Assembly (NCBI GenBank): GCA_016802295.1
Contig: JAESIW010000180.1
Coordinates: forward strand, 2,876,102-2,940,101
Direction of reading: 5' to 3'
Source: Brachionus rotundiformis
Lineage: Eukaryota; Rotifera; Eurotatoria; Ploima; Brachionidae
Length of the DNA stretch: 64,000 bases
In this document: positions 44,690 to 57,396 of the stretch, piece by piece
How positions within the stretch are numbered: position 1 is the first letter of the stretch
Layout of the letters: each line of letters begins with the position of its first letter
Notes under the pieces: model-generated
Told to the model about the DNA's origin: nothing
The model's database searches: none
Seen by the model: the letters and a program-made list of their open reading frames with translations, nothing else
Made by a program: the position numbers and the translations under genes

Positions 44690-47600
44690 ATGAGTTCAAA
44701 AGATGAAGCATATATTACAATAGGTGGCATTAAAGTTCGCTTTCCAAAAAAGCCATATCCATGCCAAATATCAATGATGGATAAAATAATTAGAGGCTTA
44801 CAGAGGAAACAAAATTGCTTGCTTGAAAGTCCAACTGGAAGCGGAAAAACACTTAGTCTCTTGTGCTCAACACTTGGGTGGCAAAAGGCCGAAAAAGAGA
44901 ACATACGATCTCGTTTAGTCGAAAATGGTACTAAAACTATTTGTGACAATAAATTTCAAATAAAAATTTCTAGATTTGAACCGGGCTCAAAAAGTCAAGG
45001 AATCATGCTTCTGTGATTGCGCTCAGATGAAAAAAAAAGAAAAAGACAATTCAAAGAATTTAAAAAGAAAAGGTGTAATATACGAAAATGACAGCGACGA
45101 TAGTGAAGAAGAAAACAATTTCATGCCTAATCCTGACTGTCCTTGTGTATGCCATGGGATGTATCAAGCAGAAATAGAACTTCCTGAGCATCAAAAATCT
45201 TCTAAAGTTCCAACCATTTTTTTTTGCACCAGAACTCATAAACAGATAACAAATGTGATTAAAGAATTTAAAAAGACACCTTATGTTACTGATGCTAGGT
45301 TAATTAATTAAATTTTTCTTCTCGATTCTAATTTTTGGTAAAGAATGACAATATTGGCTAGTAGAGCTCATTCTTGTATTCATCCTCAAATCTCCAAATT
45401 ACCAAATAAAGATGAAATGTGCAAAAAATTGAACAAGGAAAAATCAATTTCCAATAATTCTGATGTAATTTTAGTTTCAATATTTTAGCTTAAAATTAAT
45501 TTTTTAAAGAACAAAAATGAGGGTTTGGAAAGACAAGACTTTGGTTCCGGAGGTTGTACTTATTACAATAGATTCAAAAAGCAGCCCTTGTCTTACGAAA
45601 GTTATGGATTTAAAGAAAAAGTCTGGGACATTGAAGATTTAATTCAGAGTTTTAAGCGAAAAAGGGTACATATATTTAATTTAAATTAAAATAAATAATA
45701 TTAATTCTCTTTAAATTAGTTCTGTCCTTATTACGGAGCTAGAGAGCTAATGAATGTTGTCGACATTATATTTTGCCCTTACAACTACTTAATTGATCCT
45801 AGAATTCGATCATCGGTTAAACATTATTTAGACAGTTTTGGGAACCTTAAACTAAATAGATTAATTTTTTAGATGAATATAAATCTCAAAGACCAAATTG
45901 TTATTGTTGACGAGGCCCACAACATTGAAGATGCATGCCGCGAATCAACAACTTTTTTTATTTCAAAATTTCAACTTGAGGCTGGAGTCAAGGAGTTAAA
46001 AGAAATCTCAAATTGGTTTACTGATGAAAAAATACATGGTTCAGCAGTTTATTTTCAACATGTGGTAAAATAATTTCCTAGCTAAACTCAAATAATCAAG
46101 CTCAATATTGAAAAAGTTTGAAAGACTAATAGATTGGATAGAGCGACTAAGTATGAACATGGAACAACGAGATTTTGATGCAGCTATGAGCAAAATTTTG
46201 AATGGAATTGAAATGATAGCTGAGCTAAAAATGCAGGGCATCGGTCCTGATAAATACGAAGTTTTTAAAGTGATTTTTTTTTTTAATTGTTTAATTTTGT
46301 TTAATAAAAAAATGATTTATTAGAAAAATTTGTCAGAGCTTAACTCAGAACCAGATGGTAAGGAACGTGAAAAGGAGATTATTAGTGATTCGGTCAAAGT
46401 GTTAATAAACCAAGTTGATCTTATGCTAGAATTTTTGTACATGGAGAATCATGAATTTATGGAGGACTTTCGCATTGCCATAACAAAGACAAAAATTGAT
46501 GATCCGCAAATAAACGTGAATTTGACAAGTGTAATAAAATAAAATCATTTTTAGAAAAATTTAGGACGAGGAAAGTCTTTTGAGATCAACTCAATTTAGA
46601 GCTTTTGCTCAACAAGCAAAATGGACCTATACAATAAATTTTTGGTGCTTAAATCCAGCAGTTGTAAGTAATTTTTCAAATTAAATTTAAGAAATAATAA
46701 TTAAGAATATTTTTAAAGGCTTTTTATTATCTAAAAAATTGTCACTCAGTGATATTAGTTTCGGGAACCCTTTCCCCAATGGATACGTTTCAAACTGAAC
46801 TAGGAGTAAAATTTGAGCATCAACTTGAAGCTAATCATGTTATTTCAGGCAAGTTAAGTTGGTTAGTTAATATCAAATAATGTTTTAATTAAAAATTAGA
46901 TAAGCAAGTTTGGGTTGGAAGCATTGGTTATGGCCCAACTAATGTTAATTTGTTAGCTACCTTTAAAACGTTTGAAACATATTCATTCCAGGATGAGATT
47001 GGAAGATTAGCGCTTGACGTTTGCAAGGTATTTTCTAAAATTCTAATTACAAAAAATGTCATTCTAACAATGTGTTGATAATTTAATTTAATTAAGATAT
47101 GAAAAAAAAGAGATTATTTTAAAAGATGAAAAATTTTTTATTACTTTTAATCCATTTAATAATTAATATCAGAAAAATTTTATTTCACATAAATCAATGA
47201 TTGAATTGAAAATTTCTAACAGTACGAATTTATTTCATAAATGTAACTATTTATAAATAACATAAAATTTACTGCTATTTTTCTTCTTATCGTCATTATA
47301 CATGTATTTAAGTATTAATACTAAATTCAATTACCGGTCATTAATTAAAATTAATAAAAATATATTGATTAGCTACAAGTTATTTAAAGATTAATTAACT
47401 TTTAAATTTAAAATAAAGATATTGCACTAATCCAATATGAATAAATCAGATATAATCTAAAACTTTAAAAAATAAAAATTATTCTATTACCAGGTTATTA
47501 AAATTAGAAAGCAATTAATTTAACTCATTATTTTATTTAGCAATCAAATTTCAAAAAAAACTTAAATTCAAAAATAAGTATTAAAGATTTTTGTATCTGT

Positions 47601-49068
47601 TTATAGAGAAAATCGGTCCACCTATACAAAATTTTTAATTAAAAGTTTTCAAAAGAAATAATAATTTTTAATATTTAAAATCTATTAAACTAATAAATTT
47701 TTTATGCATGTAGACTATACCATATGGCGTATTATGCTTTCTGCCTTCATATTCCCTAATGACAAAATTGATGAATCGCTGGAATGAAAGTGGTATAATA
47801 AATGATATAAGAGTTTACAAGAAGGTTTTTTTTGAGCCTCGTGTAGCGAAAAATTTCGATCAATTGTTAAAAGATTTCTATGACAGCATTGAAAATAGCT
47901 CTGGAGGTAAATTTACCAAATTAATGATAAATCAGAATGAGTCACTATTTTAAATCAAGGTACAAAAAATAATGGGGCCTTGATGCTGGCTGTTTATCGC
48001 GGAAGGGCAAGCGAGGGACTCGATTTTTCTGATAACTATGCCCGAGCAGTCATTGCTATTGGAATCCCTTACCCAAATATCAAAGACATTCAAGTAATAG
48101 TTGGCAAAAAAAGTTTATTTTAATTAATTTTGAAATAAAAATCAGGTTGATTTAAAACGCAAATATAATAACAATCTATCGATCAAAAAAAATTTGTTAA
48201 AAGGTGATGACTGGTATGAGATTCAAGCTTATAGAGCAGTAAATCAGGCTTTGGGTCGTTGTATCAGACATAGGTATTTTTAGCCCTTTTGAATTTAAAA
48301 TTATAACTTAAATGTATCCAAAGAAATGACTGGGGCGCAATAATCTTAGTTGATGATAGATACTTTAAGAACCCTCAAAAATATTCCAAAGGTTTGTCTA
48401 AATGGATTCGTCAGAGATACCAAACTTTTCGCAGCTATACAGCTGCATTGGACTCATTGAAAAACTTCAGTCACGAAATGATTCATTTTAAAGGGTTAAC
48501 ACTTAATTATTTATTCAAACACAGTAAATAATTATTAATTCATTAATTTAGAGAGTTTCATCCGACAAAGAAGACTCAGGACGATTCTATAAATGATAAT
48601 GATGTAAATAGTTTAAGTCAAAAAGTTGATAAAACATTAATAAATGAGAATAAACTATCACGAAAAATAGAAAGTGAATCAATTTTTAGGGGAAATTTGA
48701 CAAATTCACTTTTTGAAGAAAAACATAATAATTCGAAAAAAAATTTTTTTACAAGTACTCAATTAACACAAATAAATGATTCTCCATTGACAAAAAGTGG
48801 CAAAAAAAGAGCCAGAAATCCAAAAGAAGAAAACAATTCAAGTTCATTTTTTTCTAATTTAAAGTCATTTGAATTCAAAAAAGACAACAAATTTACAAAA
48901 ACGAGCAAAAAAAGTGAAATTAAAATAAGCGAGGATGAAGAAGATGACGATGGAATTATCTATTTAGATAATACGGAACTAGAAATTGATGATGAATTCG
49001 AGGCCGACTTTAGCTTTATTAAAAAGCCAAAAAAAAACTCTAAATTTACAGTCGACGAAGTTTTGTAA
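44690..49068 (+). CDS. BRIP1: FANCJ/BRIP1 iron-sulphur DNA helicase
   Basis: Sixteen exons: 44690-44927, 44974-45298, 45344-45464, 45510-45665, 45720-45815, 45873-46064, 46117-46269, 46324-46530, 46565-46663, 46719-46848, 46900-47027, 47714-47906, 47960-48093, 48146-48273, 48324-48494 and 48552-49068; 995 residues. It is a 5'-3' superfamily-2 helicase for crosslink repair and G4 unwinding. Visible: YITIGGIKVRFP start, Walker A (ESPTGSGKT), FFCTRTHKQI, the four Fe-S cysteines (HSCIHP, DEMC, GGCTYY, FCPYYGAREL), DEAH (IVDEAHNIEDACRES), FWCLNPAV, VSGTLSPMDTFQTELG, LEANHVIS, VYRGRASEGLDFSD, GIPYPNIKD and QALGRCIRHRNDWG. The Ser/Lys/acid-rich tail is shorter than in vertebrates and I see no clear BRCA1-binding motif. 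Intron 10 has a GC donor (GCAAGT) and intron 11 is 686 nt. The FANCJ call over DDX11 or RTEL1 rests on IGGIKVRFP and QLEANHVI. Confidence 0.95.
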
Positions 49069-49571
49069 TAACATAATATTTTAATAATTTTATATAAAAT
49101 AATCAATTTTCCATATTAAAATAGAATAAAGCTTTTATATAAATATTTAGAAAAGTGTTTTAAAAAAAAGTATTTCTACTTGATATACTTTAAGATATAT
49201 TGAGAAAAAGTAATTAAAGCTATTAAAAAAATTATTTATTTTGAAAAACAAATACTTAAAAATTATTTTGATTAGTTACCATGTGATTTTAATAGAAAAC
49301 ATGATAAATAAATAGAATAAAATTTAAATTGTTTATTTGAAAAAATAAATAAATTAACAAAATTATAGATTATAAATTATAGAATAGATTGAATTAATAG
49401 ATTTCTATACAAAATTTAAATAAAAACATACAAAATAAAATTGATAAAATATGTTCAATTTTAAAAAATGAATTTAAATAAAACTTTGACCGATTAAATC
49501 TTTTTTAAAACTAATTCTATGCTATACAATATGAAAATAAATTACAAAGAAAACATGTTCATCATGTTGAG
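49069..49571. other. Convergent intergenic region
   Basis: 503 bp between stop codons of FANCJ (+) and the first cystine-knot gene (-). It is AT-rich with AATAAA-like polyadenylation motifs from both directions (near 49121 and 49316). No gene. Confidence 0.5.
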
Positions 49572-50156
49572 CTAAAAACTATGGTAATTGCACTCACAGG
49601 AAATGTTTACAGGCATAAATATTGAATAATAACCGGTATAAAAGTTGTTATCAATAAGAGTCAAGTCATCGGTCCAGATACTTTCGGTAAAACTTTGTTT
49701 GAAAATGTCAATCAACTCTGGGTCTCTAGTTCGTTCATAAATATCAAGATTTATTTGACTCGGGTCAAGTCGCTTTAGACAATACACTTTTAAATTAGTT
49801 TGCTCTGCTTGTTTTATTTGACAACAAGATATTACTTTTATCTCGTTTTGGTTTTTCCATATCATAGATTGACTCTTGCAAAAACCCTGACATTCGGCAA
49901 AATTGTACTCAATAGTTTGGCAATTAGGTCCAATTTTAATTCTGTATTTTGAAATGAATGGCTGACAAAATGAATCACTTGGCGCAAAATGGTAGTTTTC
50001 TTTTACTGGGTTTTTGGTCTGTGTTTTTTTTAAAATGTCTGATAAGTTCATGTAGGATGATTTTTTTCCATCACTTCTTATCCTACACATTGATTCATCG
50101 ATGCATAAATTTATTGTAATCAAAATTTGCAAAGAGATGATATTTTTTGAAAGCAT
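49572..50156 (-). CDS. Secreted cystine-knot (CTCK) protein 1
   Basis: Intronless, 194 residues, with a hydrophobic N-terminus (IISLQILITINLCI) that can serve as a signal peptide. After a basic linker (KNPVKENYH) the cysteines follow the C-terminal cystine-knot order: SFCQP, GPNCQTIEYNF, AECQGFCKSQ (the C-x-G-x-C ring), ISCCQI, LKVYC and, after a long insert of about 55 residues, ISCECNYHSF (C-x-C). This is the fold of glycoprotein hormones, bursicon, and DAN/gremlin BMP antagonists. The paired Cys-Cys before the last strand resembles bursicon-like and DAN-like proteins; the long insert before C-x-C is unusual. An acceptor-like TTTAG lies 8 bases before the ATG (50165-50167). A second CTCK gene lies head-to-head at 53554. 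The fold is well supported; the subfamily is not resolved. Confidence 0.75.
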   Translation of the reverse strand: MLSKNIISLQILITINLCIDESMCRIRSDGKKSSYMNLSDILKKTQTKNPVKENYHFAPSDSFCQPFISKYRIKIGPNCQTIEYNFAECQGFCKSQSMIWKNQNEIKVISCCQIKQAEQTNLKVYCLKRLDPSQINLDIYERTRDPELIDIFKQSFTESIWTDDLTLIDNNFYTGYYSIFMPVNISCECNYHSF

Positions 50157-53100
50157 TTTTTAATCTAAATAATTAAATATATTTTTTTTCAATTTAATGC
50201 TCTAACTATTACTTAAAATATTTAATTTCACAATTAATACTTCCTTTTACTTTTCATGTTTTAAAAATAATAATTGAATCTTTAACGCCTACTATTATTT
50301 AGGGACAAAATAATATGATTAACTTATATAAGTTTGTGATAATCTTGTTTATTTTCTGAAAAGAGTTGAAAAAGTATAAATTTATTTTGAATTAATTACA
50401 CTGATACTCTTTCTAACATAAAATCCAAATACCAATGTTAATTATTACTGATAAAAAATATTGAAATAAGAGTTGTCAGATTAATATTAAATTTTTCAAT
50501 TTTGGAAATGCGATATTAATTAATAAGAAGGTTTGATTCAAAAAATACGGATTCTAAAAATAATCATTAAAATTTTTATTTATCTTAGAATTCCTTTTAA
50601 CCTTTGCTGGACTATATTGGTGACTAAAACCAAGAGTTTAAGTGGCTGTTGCTAGTTAAGATATTTGTCAAAATAAAGACATATGCACTTGATATTGATA
50701 TCTAATTTCATTTAAATGGGTGCTAAAGATGTGTTAATTTTGAACTTTTTAACACCCAAATGCCTTGATACATTTGAATGTCTTGAATAATACCAATTTA
50801 ATGAACTAATTTATTTTTCACATGATATTTTTAATTAATTTCTGTGTTTTAAGATAGATTAAATTGTTTGGGCGTCCCCAATGCATTCTAAAATCTACTT
50901 AGTTAATTGTTAATTTGACAGATAAATATATTGAGATATATATTATCTAATATTTCTTGAGAAAATGTAATTTATTTTTTTATTGAAAGTGGTACGTTAT
51001 CTTAAATCAATATTCAATTCTATTAAGGTAATTGATCACCCGAGACCTAATAAATAACCATATTTATTTTTAAAAAAGGTACAATAAGTAAATTCTTTAT
51101 TTTTATTTCGAGGTATCGGAAAAACGTAAGTAATAATTTTCATTTAGATTTAATTCTAAATCCATTTAAGTCATCGAAGATTTTTTTAAAAAGGGGAATT
51201 CAACTTTTAATTTCTTTAAAGCTATTTCTTTATAAATGGCATAAAGTCATTTTGTGTAGATGAATAATAATTGAATATGCCATCTTAAAAATTAATCACG
51301 TATAATTTAGCTGATGACGTTTGACAAAATACTTCTCCTTTATTCCTTCAATCAAGTTTTTGATTACAAATTTAGGCGAATATAGTCAATTCCTTTGCAA
51401 AAAATAATCAAATTTATAATTGATTAATTTAACAGTACAAAACACGTAACACAGTTTTATATGACTAATTAAATTTTTCCTTTGAAATGTAATTAATTGA
51501 AAAAAAGTAGACTGTAAATTAACTAATTCTCAAAATAAATAGAAATTAATTTTAAATTTTAAAGGTTAAACAATAAAAGAAATTAATTATTTTTTTATTC
51601 TTTTTTAATTATATTTTTAAATATTTTGAGGAAATCCTCGGCGCAAACCACATCTTAGCCCTTCTTTTCAGCCTAGCGTTTGAAGCGTGCAAATAAAATA
51701 AAAACTAAATGATTATTATCAGAGCACGAGATGAGTAATAAAAACAATATGACTAAATAAAACTGAGTAAATATTAGGCGAGTTAAATGTAAGTTATTTG
51801 TTTTTCAGATTGCTTCTTTAAAATTCCTCATTTTTTAATTTTATCTAAAATAGCAAATATAAATTTAAAGAAAAATTGAAAATAATCTATTTATTAATAT
51901 TCTGGACTATGTTACTTATATTTCTGATTTTTGTTTCCATATTTCGAAGAAACACAAGTTCAGGTATTTAAAAATACTAAGTACCAAAGGTAGTATAAAA
52001 TTTACATTAAGAAATTTCAAGAATATGAAATTCCTAATTCCGATTATTTTAAATGTTTTAAAATAATCATCAATAATTAGATCAAGTTTAAACCATTTTA
52101 TGGATATAAGAACATTCACAAGTTTTAAATGAAAAATTTAATATTATTTGGTTAGAAAAAAAGTGAAATAGGCGATTTTTAAAATAATTAATATTTAACA
52201 TATTTATCAATTAACAAAAATAAATAAATAATAAATATGAAATTAAAACTATAAATTCAATTAAATTAAATAAATAGGATTAAAATAAGAATTTTCAATT
52301 TGAAAAAAAACTAATTCTCTTAAATAGTGTTTGAAATTGTGTAAAATTTCTATATTTTTAGGTAAAACAGTAAATTTTTGGTATAAAGTGATTATTGAAG
52401 ACTTTATCGACTTAATTGTCAATTATAATCTATGAAATTAAATTTTCACGCTATTATCTTTATATAAAATGAATAATTTCCAAAAACTTAAAGATATTCG
52501 AAAATTAAAGTTGGAGAGATATTTAGCTTAAATGTTTTATTTTTTAATTTTAGTTATATTACGGGATAATAAAACTTTTAATCAAAATAGGCAGGATAAA
52601 AATAAAAATCAGCTGTTTTTTTTTCAAGAAATCTTATTCGAAAAAATAATTTTGATAATTTTAGCTTTTACATACAAGGAGTAGTAATAAATGCTGCGCT
52701 CTTATCCGGTGAAGTTAATATTCAAATTTTACTTATACAAATGACAAAACAATAAACTATTTTATCTAAGTAAAATTAATTAAAATAAACTTTTTTTAAA
52801 AAATTTTTAGTAATTTGAGACAGTGTTAAAAATAGTTCTTTCAATTCCATTTTATTTCCCTAAAAAAATAAAATAAAATAATTTTAAATGGTAAATGAAA
52901 TATTTTAACTTGAGGAATTATTGTCAATATTTAGAAAATAATAAATATAGATCAATAAAATCCGTAAATTAATTTATAAATAAAATTTAATTTATGAAAT
53001 TCGATATCATAAAATTTATTTTGTTTTTATATTCAAAAATTAAGGAAAAAATGAAATAACTAAACGTAAACGAAATTTCGAAACATACCCGTTGAACCTT

Positions 53101-53553
53101 TGATGATGTAAAATGAAAAATACTTATTTTCAGTTCTCATTCAATTGAACTTAAAACGAAAAAAATATGTTTATTTGCCGTGATAAAAACAAAGACATCT
53201 TCAAGATTAACTTCTTTTTTCTTTTTTAATCATGTAACAATGACATTACTTAACTACGTAATTCAGATTAAAATAATTAGTGTTAAAAATCTTTTCTGTA
53301 TATATAAAACAGTATACATACTGTACCAAGAGAACTTTGGAGAATGTTTTTTTGGAAAAAATTGATATTTATTCTATAGCTTTTCAAAATTTATGAAAAA
53401 TTTTAGAATAAATAATATTGGAATTTTTTATATTTTTAACTCTTTTTCTTCCTGCTTGTTTTTTTTCAATTTTAAATTTATTTTTTAGTTATTTAAGATT
53501 TTTAAAAAAATCGTAGAACAAAAAAAAACGCCCAATATTTTTATTTGAAGAAA
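50157..53553. promoter_or_regulatory. Shared upstream region of the two cystine-knot genes
   Basis: 3.4 kb between the head-to-head CTCK genes. AT-rich. The only open frames (51916-52119 minus, 53180-53365 plus) are Phe/Ile/Lys/Asn-rich low-complexity runs with no similarity I can see. It may contain common regulatory sequence, but no element is identifiable by eye. Confidence 0.35.
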
Positions 53554-54204
53554 ATGCTTTATTCAGTCAAAATTAATGTTATTTGTTTAATGGCCACATT
53601 GATTACATTGCACCAATTTAATTGTTATAGAATAAACAAAAAAATAATACAATCAATGCGAACCACAAATGATCAAGAAAGATCTCAAAATCACTTGGTA
53701 TTCCCGTTTAAAAACATCCAAAATTCAAAATACAGGTACAGAGAATTTTTTTACGATGTGTACAAGAGAAGTTTGGACGATTACAAAAGATATGAACCAA
53801 ATGAAGAAAAGGGAAATAAAAAATATTTAGAAAAAATACTTGAAGATAACGAGGATGATCTATTAAATGGAGACAATGCTGAAACCAAGTTATCTTATGG
53901 TTATTTGCCATTGAGCCAATGCAATTTGGAAACGATGGAAGTTTCACTTAATTTGGATAAATGTGGTCGAATTACGTTTAATACGACAGCATGTAGTGGA
54001 TTATGCAAATCAAACGAGCAAATAATTACAAATACCAAAATGAAAAAACGATCTTGTTGGGCATGTAAGCCGTACAAATTTGTCAATATCAAATATGAGA
54101 TAAGATGCATTGATAATTCAAAGTCAATTTTTAATCTGAAAGCGATCAGTGCATGTAGCTGCTTTAAGCATTCCGACTCGATTGTGCCTCTGGAGTCTAA
54201 TTAG
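53554..54204 (+). CDS. Secreted cystine-knot (CTCK) protein 2
   Basis: Intronless, 216 residues. Signal peptide (VICLMATLITLHQFNC), then a charged propeptide-like region of about 100 residues with dibasic sites (INKKI, YKRSL, YKRYE) where prohormone convertases could cut. The C-terminal knot reads LSQCNLETMEVSLNLDKCGR, TACSGLCKSNE (C-x-G-x-C), RSCWACKPY, YEIRCIDNS and ISACSCFKHS (C-x-C). This is the spacing of glycoprotein hormone or bursicon subunits, with no long insert, unlike its neighbour. A Met three codons into the open frame (53554) is used because the upstream codon of the frame is TTG. Subfamily unresolved. It and the other CTCK gene share layout but little sequence, as dimer partners such as GPA2/GPB5 or bursicon alpha/beta do. 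Confidence 0.75.
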   Translation: MLYSVKINVICLMATLITLHQFNCYRINKKIIQSMRTTNDQERSQNHLVFPFKNIQNSKYRYREFFYDVYKRSLDDYKRYEPNEEKGNKKYLEKILEDNEDDLLNGDNAETKLSYGYLPLSQCNLETMEVSLNLDKCGRITFNTTACSGLCKSNEQIITNTKMKKRSCWACKPYKFVNIKYEIRCIDNSKSIFNLKAISACSCFKHSDSIVPLESN

Positions 54205-56582
54205 TTAATTAGAATTCAAATTCATATCGCATAATATTTTTTATTGAATAATATCAAGTCCACTTATTTTTTCTAAATCGGGGATTCATGCTGTCTGATA
54301 ATTTTTTTTGGTAAAAATAAATTTGTAAATAAAAAATTAAATTTTAATCAATTTTTATTTTTTTAATTTTAATTTTTAAAGTTTTATCCTTGAATTATTT
54401 GACAAAAGTAAACAAAGCTCTTTGTGTATAAAAATTCTTTAAATAAATATGAACTTAGGATAGTTTCTAGGAAGAAATTTGGCTCAAAAATACCAAATTC
54501 AAATTTAATTAAAAATATATCATTATTTGTTGTTTCCACAACAATAAATTTTTTTTTATAGTTTACTTATTAAATAAAATCAAATGAACAATAACAACAA
54601 ACCCACGTACAAGATTTGTTTTTTATTTTAAATTATTTAAGAGTTGTTTAATACAGGAATAGATTGATTGATTAAAAAAACTTTATTATTTACTTTGTTT
54701 TTTCTTTGATTTACTTTTAATTCAATATTTAAACAAATGACAAATGATAAAATTATATAATTGATTTTACTTCACTAAACAAAACTTGAAATGAAACTTT
54801 TTCTCAAATATTTGAATTTATTCTAGTAAAAAATTAAATAAAAAAATAATACAGACTAATAAATTATTAAACTGTGCTACACAAAATCATGGTGTCTACC
54901 ATAAATTTCTTCTTTTTAAAAATGATATCTTATATTTCTATAAAATAGATTTAAATTAAATATTAATTTTAATAAAAGGCTTATATTCTTTTAAAATTAA
55001 GTTTTAAATAAACATTTTCCTTTTTAATAGATTCATTTTCTTTTTTCCTTCACAGTTGATAAGCAACACAATCAATCAATTTGAGTTTTAACCTTAACAA
55101 AATCGGTTTCGGATGGAATCACACATTCAGTAAAATTTAGCGTACTTCTTCTTCTTCTTCATAAATATTAGTTTAAATTAAATTAAATTTAATTAAATTC
55201 TTTTCTTAATGAAACTTCTTTTGCAAATTGAAGTTTATGATCAAATTAAAACGATCATACTCAAATTAGTTATAAAAATAGGTTTGTATTAATAAAAATA
55301 ATAATAATATAAGTTTGTTTGTACACTGTGTTTAGAGCACAGGTTCTAAATACATTTGACTTTAAAAAAATTATTAAAGAATCACATTTTCAAAGTAAAC
55401 CTTCAATGTTTGATTTCTTATGCCTACAATTTCAAATTGCAAAATTTTTATGAACACTGTAATCAAGAGATGCTGTATTTTGAGACCTATTTGACAGAAA
55501 TGTAAAAAAATTTGGCCGATTTTCGACACAAGTGTAAATCTCAACATTCAAATAAAAAAAAATTTACATAAATATTGAATTTTAAAATTGTTAGAAAAAA
55601 TGGACGCTTAAGTGAATAAAAATAAAATACAATATTTAAATAAAGTTATACATATAGCATTTAAGAACTAGAAAACCAAAAAAATATATTTTTTTAACAA
55701 AGTGGATGTTTCGCTACTATCATTTTTTTTAAATTCAAACTCATCTAAATTAAAGACATCTTTTGGTAAAAATTAAACTCATATCAATTAGGGAATAAAT
55801 TGTTGCTTCATTTTTCTGCAAATACACCCATTTGAATAGAAAAAATAAATTAAAAATCAAAGATTTTTTTTTATTAACTTTAATAAATTAAATAAATATA
55901 AGAATCTCTTATAGTGTAATATATACACTGTTATTATATTTGCAAAGTGATAAAGGTGTAATAAGCCCAAATTATATTAAATTATATTGTACAACACAAT
56001 ATTTTTATTCATACATATTCGTCGTATTTCCAAAATACTAGTTAAATATATTTATTCACAAAGTAAATGCTGAAGATGCAAAAGCTCAATATTAATGTTG
56101 TGAAAATACAAAATCTCTTGCTTACAGTGCATGAAATTCTTTCTCTGCATTAAATTTTTCGATTAAAAAAATCTTTTAAAAATAATAATTACTGATCAGG
56201 CAAAATGTTGAATTGTGCATTGTTCAAAAAATTTCATTTGGGAAATTGTTTTATTTTTTTTTTTTGTAATTTGCATAAAAAATATAAAAATATGAAAATG
56301 TAAAAATGTAAAATTTTGAACATTTCGCCTACTGATCATGATCATTAAATTTAGACCATAAACTTCAATCTGCCCTTCTTTCATTATTTTATTTGTTTGA
56401 AACTAACATTTGAGTATAAAAAAAACAATTAAATGAAATAGGAAAAATTATTCATTAACGAATTTCAAATAGATTGAGTGCATTTTATCTAATTTTAAAT
56501 TCTATGTCAAATATAAAATAATTTTACAAATTAAAATTAAGTTGCTTATAAAATAAGTTAAAAAAAATAATTGAAATAATTT

Positions 56583-56665
56583 AAATTAAATTATTTGAAT
56601 TTTTTACAAAATTTGAGATAATCGAATCAATATTATTGAATATTAAATGCTTACATGTTTTAAAC
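56583..56665. repeat. Dispersed repeat, copy B
   Basis: Partner of 38862-38943, same orientation. It shares ACAAAAT(T/C)TGAGA and a run ending AATGCTTACATGTTTTAAAC. Both copies sit close to unexplained coding-like fragments, which hints at a common old transposon. Confidence 0.5.
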
Positions 56666-56730
56666 TTCATCATTGATCTCTTGGTCACAAATTATTTATT
56701 ATTAGTCTTGAGTAAAAAAATCCAAAAGTT

Positions 56731-56943
56731 TTGTCTCCATTTGCTGATTCTGATGTTGGTTTTATCAGACTCTCACTTTCCTTAAATTATATTTCAAATT
56801 TCTCGAGTCATTCTTCTTTAGATTCGGCCTTAGATTTTCACGAGGATTATGGAAGTATAGTGTTTTATAAGCATATGATAGCATTTTATCAGGTATTCTA
56901 TGTTGGAATGCATGAAAACTTTACTTTTTTAACAAGTTTTTAA
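56731..56943 (+). CDS. Hypothetical ORF, possibly a decayed fragment
   Basis: Seventy codons, less AT-skewed than the flanks, with plausible protein content (FADSDVGFIRLSLSLNYIS, SLDSALDFHEDYGSIVFYK). The annotated first codon is a TTG; no ATG gives a good start and no splice partner is visible. It lies just after copy B of the dispersed repeat. I do not recognise it; it may be a transposon remnant. Confidence 0.2.
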   Translation: MSPFADSDVGFIRLSLSLNYISNFSSHSSLDSALDFHEDYGSIVFYKHMIAFYQVFYVGMHENFTFLTSF

Positions 56944-57396
56944 TATTATTTTTTGGTTCAAATTACAAACTGAATTATTAAACTATTGATAAATAATAAT
57001 TCTTAGCCAGTTTGATTATTGGTTCTTTTGAAAAGCAGCACAAGAGTCGAGTAATAACAATAATCAAAATAAGGCAATACAAGCGTCTTAAAATTTTTTT
57101 TTTCTTAAGTTAAATAAGTAGGAAATTAATTTTAATCATAATTTGTAAAAACTTTATTCCGAATAATAAATACAAAATTAAAAGTAATAAATTTTAAAAT
57201 AATCATTCATACAAGTCCATTTAGTTGTTCGTTACACATTTATTTTTATAACATATCAAAGCTTTTCACTTGCAAGCAAGAGAACCAATTACCCCAAAAA
57301 AAAAAAACAATTTTGAATTTTATTTAAGAAAAAAATTCTTTTATTCAAAAAAATAGATGAAAAAAAGTACTTTTTTAATTTCAATTTACATTTGTA

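Larger units (their letters stand above)
54205..57396. other. Large intergenic region
   Basis: 3.2 kb between the second CTCK gene and FUBP. It contains a (CTT)5 microsatellite near 55146, the second copy of the dispersed repeat (56583-56665), and a doubtful small ORF (56731-56943). The rest is AT-rich and featureless to me. Confidence 0.45.

Noticed and set aside
44690..49068. DDX11/CHLR1 or RTEL1 instead of FANCJ
   Set aside because: IGGIKVRFP at the start and QLEANHVI plus WVGSIG after motif III follow FANCJ, not DDX11 or RTEL1.
55146..55162. (CTT)5 as a functional element
   Set aside because: A short microsatellite with nothing to suggest a role.
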